Shown here piece by piece: positions 8,448-24,406 of a stretch of DNA of 64,000 bases. The stretch is from Bradyrhizobium sp. AUGA SZCCT0176. Its GTDB lineage: Bacteria > Pseudomonadota > Alphaproteobacteria > Rhizobiales > Xanthobacteraceae. The translations under genes were made by a program, and so were the position numbers. The stretch lies in NCBI RefSeq assembly GCF_018130145.1, contig NZ_JAFCMB010000005.1:420114-484113 (forward strand), read 5' to 3'. Position 1 is the first letter of the stretch; each line of letters starts with the position of its first letter. The notes beneath the pieces are model-generated. The model was not told the origin of the DNA and made no database searches. It was given only the letters and a program-made list of their open reading frames with translations.

Positions 8448-10097
8448 CTAGCTGTCGCGATTGTGGTACCGTTCCTGCAGATTGCGCCGGAGCATCTCGT
8501 CCTTTACCGCCGCGATGCGGACTGCGCCGCGTTCGCGTAGCTGGCGGGTCGCCGCGGTGAGGGTGGCCTCCTCCGGAGCGTCGCGATTCCAACCGGCCGC
8601 AATCAGAAACTGTTCCAGCACTGCATCCGGGACACGATCGAGCTGTTGCGCGAAAAATTCGCGCTGCTCGTCATTGTTCAGAAGATAGACCCGCTTGAAC
8701 GCGAGCGCGCGGCTGACGAAGGCGCCGCTGCTGTCGTCCTGGATCGAACGAAAACGCTGGCGCTGCTCGGCAAAATACTCCACGGATTTGTAGGGGATCC
8801 GCTCGTTCTGGGCGAGGCGCAACGCCAGCTCGTATTGCCAGGTCTTGAGATCGCGCCGGTCCTCGAAGATGCGCAGAGCCTGATCCGCGACGCCCGGGAA
8901 CCTTCCGGCCCCCCAGCGAAATGCGGCGTGATTGTAGTCGAAGCCGATCGTGGGATCCTGCATGCGCGCCATGACCAGATCAATGAATTTGCGCTGCTGG
9001 TCGGGATTGAGCTTGAACCAGAATTCCTGAATCTTGTCATAGGCGGTGCCGCCGAAATATGCCGTTTCGATGAAGGAGGAGACCACGCCGAGAACGTCGT
9101 CATCGACAACGCCCTTGCCCTGAACCGTCAGGGCGATGTCGAGCGCGGCAGCGCGGGTCGATCCCCTGGAAATTTCGACCGCGCGCCGGATGAGTACCGC
9201 GGTGCTGACATCGGCGGTTTTCGGTGGCGCGTCCCAATCGATGCCGTAAGCGGCGGCCGCGAGGTCTTCACCGGCGAAGGTTGGGCCACCGATCCAGATC
9301 ATCAGTAAAGGGCCGCCAGCAAACCCGTCCCACAGGGACAGCGTCGGATCGGGCGCATTCGGCATCCCAAAGAGCGGGACATAGCTGAGCACGATTTGCC
9401 GGCCTGAGTGCCAGGTCGCCGCGGCGCGCTCTTCACCATTCTGCCTGATGTTGATCGTGCCAACCGTGCAGCAGCCGACCATGGGGTAGTATGGTCTCTC
9501 CTGCATGCGGATCACGAGCCCGTCGGGAATCGCATCGATTGTGGTCGTTTTCAGACATTCGTCGATGCGGCCGGCGCGCTGCAACAGCTCGGATTGGCGC
9601 AGCTCGTCGCTCGTACAGTCCTTTGCCGCGGCCAGCTGCGTGAGGCGGATCGGTCCGATATGACCGTTCTCACCGTCATAGGCGTGGACGTAGCCGTCGA
9701 CCAGGCCGTTGGCGAGGAGCGAGGCATGTCCGCAGCAGCCTCGCGTTGCCCGGGTCACGAGGGTGACTGTTCGGATGTTACGCAATTCCGCCGGCACCGC
9801 GCGGACGGCCAGTGCGGGATCGGTTTCGTCAGCTACCTTGTACCGCTCCGCCAGCGCGGCGCCGAACCAGATCGCGAAAAACAATGGCGGCGCGACGACC
9901 AGGCCCGGATGTTTCCGGATCGCACCGAAGGTCATCATTCCGATGACGATCGCGACCCAGACGAAATTGAGGCCGCCGGTAATGACCAGAAGGAGATAGA
10001 CAAGGGCGATCGCCCTGAACGGAAAGTTCGCCAGCACCCAATAGACCCCGGCGAGGATCGCGAGGCCGAGCAGGAGGGTAAGGATATGCCGGATCAT
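8448..10097 (-). CDS. Membrane-anchored protein of unknown function
   Basis: A 549-residue protein I do not recognise. The first 90 residues hold three or four hydrophobic helices (about 4-23, 28-58 and 68-87) that anchor it in the inner membrane. The remaining 460 residues are mostly hydrophilic. The soluble part contains two paired-cysteine motifs, RGCCGH near residue 120 and VGCCTVG near 210, which suggest a disulfide or a metal site. The C-terminal half (about 300-540) is rich in charged helices. It converges with the dehydrogenase gene, 11 bases apart. No operon partner is evident. Confidence 0.8.
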   Translation of the reverse strand: MIRHILTLLLGLAILAGVYWVLANFPFRAIALVYLLLVITGGLNFVWVAIVIGMMTFGAIRKHPGLVVAPPLFFAIWFGAALAERYKVADETDPALAVRAVPAELRNIRTVTLVTRATRGCCGHASLLANGLVDGYVHAYDGENGHIGPIRLTQLAAAKDCTSDELRQSELLQRAGRIDECLKTTTIDAIPDGLVIRMQERPYYPMVGCCTVGTINIRQNGEERAAATWHSGRQIVLSYVPLFGMPNAPDPTLSLWDGFAGGPLLMIWIGGPTFAGEDLAAAAYGIDWDAPPKTADVSTAVLIRRAVEISRGSTRAAALDIALTVQGKGVVDDDVLGVVSSFIETAYFGGTAYDKIQEFWFKLNPDQQRKFIDLVMARMQDPTIGFDYNHAAFRWGAGRFPGVADQALRIFEDRRDLKTWQYELALRLAQNERIPYKSVEYFAEQRQRFRSIQDDSSGAFVSRALAFKRVYLLNNDEQREFFAQQLDRVPDAVLEQFLIAAGWNRDAPEEATLTAATRQLRERGAVRIAAVKDEMLRRNLQERYHNRDS

Positions 10098-10719
10098 TCG
10101 CGGAGCTCTGACTTAAACTGGCCGGAGGCCGGTTAGCGGCTACCGGTACCAAGAATAAATTGCCTGATCCGTAAGGCGTTTGGGACGATGTCTTGCCACG
10201 GCGCAGGCATTCGCTAACCTTCATCGGGACGTCGTCGCTCCGGGTTCCATCAGGCTCATCCGCCGCGGCCCGAAATTTGCTCTTGGCAAGACGGGCGAGA
10301 CTCGGTAAAGAACGGCTTCCGGGCGTGCTGGCCGTTGCTGGCACGTCTGTGCTCGCATTCCGAAAACCCGATACGGTAGGAGATCATTCCTTTCAGGACA
10401 TCCGCTATGGATTGCTCGAAAGGGAGGAAACCCATCGTCAGGCTGGAATGCGGCAGGGGGCGTCCGGCTTGCCGGATAACCTCGATCCTGTCCAAGACTG
10501 CAGGCGCCCGCGACGAGATGCAAGTCTCTTCAACGGCTTAATCGCATAGCCTGCACAGACGGGTGAAGACCGGATTTTGCTTGGCGTCGCGTTATGCGGC
10601 GTGTGAGCCGATTTGGTTCGAACCTCGACACCCCGCGCCATCTGGTTCGGGAGGGCAGGCTTTTCAATGTCGTCTTGCCCGACGTGTCCGAAGGACTGGT
10701 GTCTTGAGGTCAGGTTTTG
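10098..10719. other. Long gap upstream of rplJ
   Basis: About 620 bases without a credible gene. The open frames (for example 10193-10549 forward and 10256-10495 reverse) have no domain, no ribosome-binding site and unlikely composition. The region must contain the promoter of the divergent membrane-protein gene and that of rplJ-rplL-rpoBC. I saw no clear -35/-10 pair. Confidence 0.5.
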
Positions 10720-10753
10720 GGTGAGACGGTGGGTGCAACCCGGCGGTCTCGCC
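10720..10753 (+). promoter_or_regulatory. L10-leader-like hairpin upstream of rplJ
   Basis: GGTGAGAC (10720-10727) pairs with GTCTCGCC (10746-10753) with one wobble. An inner GGGT/ACCC stem (10731-10734, 10738-10741) is separated by an asymmetric internal loop. This two-stem shape 35 bases before the rplJ start resembles the kink-turn leader by which the L10(L12) complex represses its own mRNA. Identity to the Rfam L10 leader was not tested. Confidence 0.55.
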
Positions 10754-10787
10754 TCACGCGAAGGCCGCCAACCGGAGAGAGCTTGCT

Positions 10788-11306
10788 GTGGAAAGAGCGG
10801 CAAAAAAGGACGCGGTTGAGGCGCTGAACGGGGTCTTCAAGACCACCAGCGTTGCAGTCGTCGCCCACTATTCCGGCCTCACCGTGGCCCAGATGCAGAA
10901 ACTGCGCATGCAGATGAAGCAGGCGGGTGCGTCGGTGAAGGTCTCGAAGAACCGTCTCGCCAAAATTGCTCTTGAAGGCACGGATGTCGTTGCCATCGGT
11001 TCCCTGCTGAAGGGACCGACCGTGATCGCCACTTCAGACGATCCGGTAGCGGCGCCGAAGGTTGCCATCGAATTCGCCAAGACGAACGAGCAGTTCGTCA
11101 TTCTCGGCGGCTCGATGGGTAAAACCGTCCTGGATGTTAACGGCGTGAAGGCTCTTGCCTCGCTGCCGTCACTCGATGAACTGCGCGGAAAGCTTGTCGG
11201 CCTCCTGGTGGCGCCGGCGACCAAGATCGCTCAGCTCTCGACTGCGCCCGCGGCCAAGCTCGCGCGCGTCGTCCAGGCCTATGCCTCAAAGAGCGAAGCG
11301 GCCTGA
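10788..11306 (+). CDS. rplJ: 50S ribosomal protein L10
   Basis: A 172-residue uL10. The N-terminal RNA-binding domain includes AVVAHYSGLTVAQ and the SKNRLAK segment. The C-terminal helix binds L7/L12 dimers. It forms the base of the ribosomal stalk. Translation starts at GTG 10788 with GGAGAG nine bases upstream. It is followed by rplL 52 bases later. Autoregulation through the upstream leader is likely. Confidence 0.97.
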   Translation: MERAAKKDAVEALNGVFKTTSVAVVAHYSGLTVAQMQKLRMQMKQAGASVKVSKNRLAKIALEGTDVVAIGSLLKGPTVIATSDDPVAAPKVAIEFAKTNEQFVILGGSMGKTVLDVNGVKALASLPSLDELRGKLVGLLVAPATKIAQLSTAPAAKLARVVQAYASKSEAA

Positions 11307-11358
11307 CCCTTCGCAAATCAAACCTGGTTCGAACCAATACGTTTAAGGAAACAGATCA

Positions 11359-11727
<369 letters not shown>

Positions 11728-11736
<9 letters not shown>

Positions 11737-11751
11737 CGCAAGTTACTTGAG
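11728..11751 (+). terminator. Hairpin over the rplL stop codon (candidate attenuator/processing site)
   Basis: CTCAAGTAAC (11728-11737) and GTTACTTGAG (11742-11751) pair perfectly around a GCAA tetraloop. The TAA stop of rplL is inside the left arm. No T-run follows, so full termination is unlikely. A partial terminator or RNase III site between rplL and rpoB is known in E. coli, and this may be the counterpart (inference). Confidence 0.5.
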
Positions 11752-12193
11752 ACAAGGTCCCGGGCGGGGCGCAGCTGCACCCGGGATCGATGCAAAAGTC
11801 GTGCTATGGGACAACCGGACGCACGGCGTACACAAAAACGTGTGGGGATTCGCGGGGTTAACCCTCGAATCTCCACTATTGTCATCCCATATCGGGCTGG
11901 CAGCAGGAAAATACGGTAGGCGGCGGGAACGGCAGGGTTCTCGGCGTAAGCCGTTGGGAGACAGTCAAATTTCGGGCTTTTTCAGTCCGTGAAGCGATGG
12001 TTGGACGGGCGAGGTGCAGTCATGCGCCTCGCGCGTCGTTTTGCGTTTTGAAGGTCTGGAGAACGGATTTGGGACTTAATTCCTGAATTTGGGCTTGGTT
12101 CCGGCGAAGCGATTCGAAAATTCAACCCGGGGGCGATGGCAGTCGCGCTTCGGAAGGTTCGTCCATCAAGGGCGACGAAAATGAGAGGCCACG
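11737..12193 (+). other. rplL-rpoB intercistronic region
   Basis: 457 bases without a gene. It contains TCCCGGG/CCCGGGA (11758-11764, 11780-11786) flanking a GCAGCTGC palindrome, and a 9-bp hairpin GCGAGGTGC/GCGCCTCGC (12009-12032) followed by a T-rich stretch. These are consistent with partial attenuation of read-through into rpoB. I saw no convincing internal promoter. Confidence 0.5.
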
Positions 12194-16312
<4,119 letters not shown>

Positions 16313-16329
16313 CGCTTACGATTTCATGT

Positions 16330-16372
16330 CCGGCGCATGCGGGCGAAGCAAGTCTTCGCTCAGATGTGCCGG
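16330..16372 (+). repeat. Nested hairpin between rpoB and rpoC
   Basis: CCGGCGCAT (16330-16338) pairs with ATGTGCCGG (16364-16372) with one wobble. Inside it GCGAAG (16343-16348) pairs with CTTCGC (16354-16359). No T-run follows. It lies in the rpoB-rpoC spacer and may be a repeat or an RNA-processing hairpin. Confidence 0.5.
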
Positions 16373-16466
16373 GCATTCGCACTCCGCTCGGACGTTGAGC
16401 AGGGCGCGCGCTGACAAAGAATTTCGAATTTGCTGCCGGTGACGATCGGCACGCGAGGAGAAGACG

Positions 16467-20666
<4,200 letters not shown>

Positions 20667-20692
20667 GGACCTGTCCAGTTCCGCCCAACAAG

Positions 20693-20724
20693 AAAGCCGG
20701 CTGCGAAGCCGGCTTTTGCTTTTT
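20693..20724 (+). terminator. Rho-independent terminator after rpoC
   Basis: AAAGCCGGC (20693-20701) and GCCGGCTTT (20708-20716) form a perfect 9-bp stem with loop TGCGAA, followed by TTTTGCTTTTT. It lies 26 bases after the rpoC stop. Confidence 0.92.
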
Positions 20725-20813
20725 ACAACGCGGGGTCCCGACGCTTCACGCCCAACAACGGTGTGTGCTATCAGTATGGAATTTGGTGAACAACACGCTC
20801 CTTGCGATTCCCC

Positions 20814-21905
20814 ATGAGCGACTCAATTTCAGAACATTTGATCGACCGCATTTACGAGGCGGGGCTCATTCCTTCCCTTTGGCCGGCTGTGCTTGGCGAG
20901 CTCGGTGCGGCGACCAGCGGTAGCGGTGGGTTTATGTTCGCCGTGCGGGACGGATACGTCAGCGCGGTCAACTCAGTCGAATATGATGCGACCATGCCGC
21001 TCTTTCTGAATGACGGGTGGAGCGAGCGCGATCCGAATCTGCCGCGCGCCATCGCGCTGAATCATGCAGGCTTCCTCACGGACGGCGATCTTCTGTCGGA
21101 TGAGGAGATTGCAACCAACGAAGTCTATTGCAATTTCTATCGCAAATACGGCCTCGGCTACCGGGCCGGCACGATCATCCCGATACCGAGTGGCGATTCG
21201 ATCGCCATCGTCGTGCCGCGGCACCAGGATCTTGGTCCGGTGCCGCGCGAGATGGTCACCTTCCTGGATGGACTGCGGCCACATTTAGCGCGGGCATCGC
21301 TTACGGCGAACCGCCTTGGCTTCGAGCGCGCACGCGCCCAGGCGGACGCGTTGCAGGCGCTGGGGCTGCCCGGCGCGGTGCTACGTGCGCGCGGCCAGGT
21401 GTTCGCGGCCAACGGCCTGTTCGAGGCGTTGATGCCTTCGCTGTTTGAAGACCGTGCCGAGCGCGTGACTATGACGGATGTGACGGCGGATGCGCTGCTG
21501 GCCGAAGCGCTCGCCGCGCGGCCTCTTGGGGATGGCCGGATCATCAAGTCCATACCGGTTGCCGCGACGGCCAATTATCTGCCGATGGTCTTGCACGTCA
21601 TTCCCGTCCGCGGGGCCGCGCGCGACATCTTCACGCAAGCGAGCGTGCTGCTTGTGGTGACGCCAGTCGATCGCGCCGCGGTGCCGACCGCCGAAGTCCT
21701 GCAAGGCCTGTTCGACCTGACGCCGGCGGAAGCGCGTGTGGCGCGCGGCATCAGCGAGGCCCGCACGATCGAAGTACTCGCAGGGACGCTTGGTGTCAGC
21801 CGTGAAACGGTGCGCTCTCAGCTCAAGTCCGTGCTCGCGAAAACAGGCCTTTCGCGGCAGCAGGAACTGATCAGTCTGCTCGCCGGCAAGGCGTTCCCGA
21901 AATAA
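20814..21905 (+). CDS. LuxR-family (helix-turn-helix) transcriptional regulator
   Basis: A 363-residue regulator. The last 60 residues form a GerE/LuxR-type DNA-binding domain (FDLTPAEARVARGISE, then LGVSRETVRSQLKSVLAKTGLSRQQELI). The first 290 residues are a sensory region with no recognised domain and no receiver-type phosphorylation site. The ATG at 20814 is used (MSDSIS). A TTG at 20802 is in frame. It stands alone after the rpoC terminator and upstream of the FAD-methyltransferase gene, which it might control (inference from position only). Similar LuxR proteins with an unidentified N-terminus are common in Bradyrhizobium. Confidence 0.85.
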   Translation: MSDSISEHLIDRIYEAGLIPSLWPAVLGELGAATSGSGGFMFAVRDGYVSAVNSVEYDATMPLFLNDGWSERDPNLPRAIALNHAGFLTDGDLLSDEEIATNEVYCNFYRKYGLGYRAGTIIPIPSGDSIAIVVPRHQDLGPVPREMVTFLDGLRPHLARASLTANRLGFERARAQADALQALGLPGAVLRARGQVFAANGLFEALMPSLFEDRAERVTMTDVTADALLAEALAARPLGDGRIIKSIPVAATANYLPMVLHVIPVRGAARDIFTQASVLLVVTPVDRAAVPTAEVLQGLFDLTPAEARVARGISEARTIEVLAGTLGVSRETVRSQLKSVLAKTGLSRQQELISLLAGKAFPK

Positions 21906-22212
21906 CGAAACGTCCGCGGGAATCCGAAGGCATACTCCACGTCTGCGGGAATAAGGCCGGCGGAGCCGCTTGCCGCTACCGTGGCTGCGAATTCACACAC
22001 GGCGACGCCCGATCAACCACCGGCGCCGAACCCCCGTAAGAGTACGGATTCGGATGAAAAAGCGCAGTTATCGCGGGCTCCCTGGCGCTTTCCGGCATTG
22101 CTGCAATGCGCGGACCTGCTTTGTTCATCTTCCCTTCAGGGTGAAAAGCGCTTTTGCTAAGGAGACTTAAACCGGCTGCACTTGGGGGCAGGCGGGAACT
22201 TGCGGAAAACAC
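21906..22212. other. Gap between the LuxR gene and the FAD-methyltransferase gene
   Basis: 307 bases. A near-direct repeat CGTCCGCGGGAAT/CGTCTGCGGGAAT lies in the first 50 bases. No gene, terminator hairpin or convincing promoter pair was found. The short forward frame at 21970-22170 is Arg-rich with no domain and is rejected. Confidence 0.45.
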
Positions 22213-24267
22213 ATGCTCGATCTTGCAATCGTAGGCGGCGGCCCGGGCGGGCTGATGAGCGCCTGGTATCTGAAAAAGAAGCTCGGCGATCTCTGCCGCA
22301 TCACGATCTACGAGGCATCCGACCGGGTCGGCGGCAAGATCGTCACGCGCAAATTCGATTCGGCGCCGGCGATGTATGAGGCCGGCGTTGCCGAGATCTA
22401 TGATTACTCGATGACCGGCCCGGATCCGCTGCGCGAGCTGATCCAGCATTTCGGCCTGCAGACGATTCCGATGGACGCCGAGCAGGTGCAGTTCGACGGC
22501 GAACTCCTCAATGACGTGCCGGGCATGCGCCGCAAATACGGCGCGAAGACCGCAGCCGCGATCGAGGGCTTCCGCAAGCGCTGCAGCGATATGGTGTCGC
22601 CGCTCGAATATTACGAAGGCGTCGGCGCCCACGATAACGAGCATCCGTGGGCCTACATGACCGCCGAGGAACTGCTCGAAAAGTTCGTCGACGACGATAC
22701 CGCCAAGCGCTTCTTCAAGGTGATGGCCCGCTCGGACATCGCGACCGAGCCCCACAACACCAACGGGCTGAACGCGCTGAAGAACTTCGTGATGGATGTC
22801 GACGGCTATATCGGGCTGTATTCGATTCAGAACGGCAACGAACAACTGGTCGATTGCCTGCGCAGCGAAGTCACCGCCGATATCCAGCTCAATCACCGGG
22901 TGCTCCAGGTCGGCAAGACGTCCTCCGGCCGCTATCAGCTCAACATGATGAACGGCAAGGGACCGGAGACGCGGGACTTCGATCTTGTGGTGATGTGCCT
23001 GCCGCATTCCTGGCTCGGCACGATGCGCTGGAACGGCGAGCAGCTGCGCAAGTCGATGGTCAAGCACGTCGCCTATTTCGACCGGCCCGCGCATTATCTG
23101 CGGGTTTCGATCCTGTTCGACGAGCCGTTCTGGGGCGAGAAGATCCCCGGCGCCTGGTTCATGTCGGAGGCATTCGGCGGCTGCTGCGTCTACAACGAGG
23201 GCGCGCGTCATGATGTGGGCAAGCATGGCGTCCTGAACTGGCTGATCGCGGGTTCCGATGCGCTGGCATTTGCAAATCTCAGCGATCAGGAACTGATCGA
23301 CGCCGCGTTGAAGTCGCTGCCGGCGGCGCTCGGCAACGCCCGTGACTATTTCAAGGAAGGCAAGATCCATCGCTGGCTGTCGTCGGTGAACGCGCTGCCG
23401 GGCGGCTTGCCGGTGCGCGACGTCATGACCAACCACCGGCCCGAGCCGAAGGAACATCCGGGGATCGTCGTGGTCGGCGATTATCTGTTCGACTCCACGC
23501 TGAACGGACTGCTCGACTCCTCCGACGCCGCCACCGACATCATCGTCTCCGAGATGATGCGGCTACGCCGCGCACGCGCGCAGGCGGGCGGGTCGCTCTC
23601 CGACAAGATCGATCGCGATTATTTCGAAAATTATCGCGGGCTTGGCCCCTACAGCGAGGTCTGGAGCGAGTTTACCGACCCGGCCTATCTGACGGACCTG
23701 ATCAAGATCGTCTGGAACCGGGCGAGGGGCTACAAGCTCCTGATCGCCGGCTCGGCCAGCGGCGAACTGGTCGGCGCGCTGCGCGAGCGCGGCATCGACG
23801 CCTGGGGCATCGAAAACAACCGCGCCATCCATGCCCGGACGCCGAAGGCGCTGAAGAAATTCAACAAGCTCGGCTCGATCGTCGATATGCCGTTCAAGGA
23901 CGGCGAGTTCGATTTCGTGTTCGAGACCAGCCTGTGCCACGTCGCGGAGAAGCAGGTCCCGCGCGCCGTGCGCGAACTGAACCGGGTGATCAAGACCGGA
24001 CTGCTGTTCGGCTCCGTCACGTCGGACACGCCGCCGGCGCTGATCGACCGCTACGACCTGCTGCGCGGGGTGAAGAAGCTCAGCACCTGGTGGGAATGGT
24101 CGGAGTTGTTCTTCGGCAACGGATTCGACCTCTCAATGCATCGCCGCGACGTCACCGATGCATTGTGGGCGGCGACGCTTGCCGCCAACAAGGGGCCGGG
24201 ACAGTGGTACGCCGACTCCGACAGCCTGCGCTATTCGTTCTTCGACAAGGTGGAGTCCGAAGACTGA
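22213..24267 (+). CDS. FAD-dependent amine-oxidase-like domain fused to a SAM-dependent methyltransferase
   Basis: A 684-residue two-domain protein. Residues 1 to about 460 form a flavin amine-oxidase/phytoene-desaturase-like domain, with the dinucleotide motif GGGPGG at 8-13, the following EASDRVGGK and a C-terminal FAD contact VVVGDYLFDSTLNG (GD at 422-423). Residues from about 480 to 640 form a class I methyltransferase domain, with motif I AGSASGE at 512-518, an acidic WGIEN after beta-2 and FDFVFETSLCHV as the post-II region. There is no signal peptide or membrane segment. No Shine-Dalgarno sequence is obvious before the ATG at 22213, so the start is less sure than the domains. Small-molecule oxidation plus methylation is likely, but the substrate is unknown. 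Confidence 0.82.
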   Translation: MLDLAIVGGGPGGLMSAWYLKKKLGDLCRITIYEASDRVGGKIVTRKFDSAPAMYEAGVAEIYDYSMTGPDPLRELIQHFGLQTIPMDAEQVQFDGELLNDVPGMRRKYGAKTAAAIEGFRKRCSDMVSPLEYYEGVGAHDNEHPWAYMTAEELLEKFVDDDTAKRFFKVMARSDIATEPHNTNGLNALKNFVMDVDGYIGLYSIQNGNEQLVDCLRSEVTADIQLNHRVLQVGKTSSGRYQLNMMNGKGPETRDFDLVVMCLPHSWLGTMRWNGEQLRKSMVKHVAYFDRPAHYLRVSILFDEPFWGEKIPGAWFMSEAFGGCCVYNEGARHDVGKHGVLNWLIAGSDALAFANLSDQELIDAALKSLPAALGNARDYFKEGKIHRWLSSVNALPGGLPVRDVMTNHRPEPKEHPGIVVVGDYLFDSTLNGLLDSSDAATDIIVSEMMRLRRARAQAGGSLSDKIDRDYFENYRGLGPYSEVWSEFTDPAYLTDLIKIVWNRARGYKLLIAGSASGELVGALRERGIDAWGIENNRAIHARTPKALKKFNKLGSIVDMPFKDGEFDFVFETSLCHVAEKQVPRAVRELNRVIKTGLLFGSVTSDTPPALIDRYDLLRGVKKLSTWWEWSELFFGNGFDLSMHRRDVTDALWAATLAANKGPGQWYADSDSLRYSFFDKVESED

Positions 24268-24406
24268 TCGGCAGCTTCCGGTACTCGGATTGTTTGCCAA
24301 TTGTTTTGCCGAATTCATCCTGATCGCATAGGATCGGCGCGGTAGCGTCCACCGCTATCGCGTTTCGATTTGCGGTCATGCCGGCCGTGCAGCATCGGTT
24401 GGTTTC

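Noticed and set aside
10098..10787. Small forward and reverse frames upstream of rplJ
   Set aside because: Composition and lack of start signals make them chance frames in a leader/promoter region.
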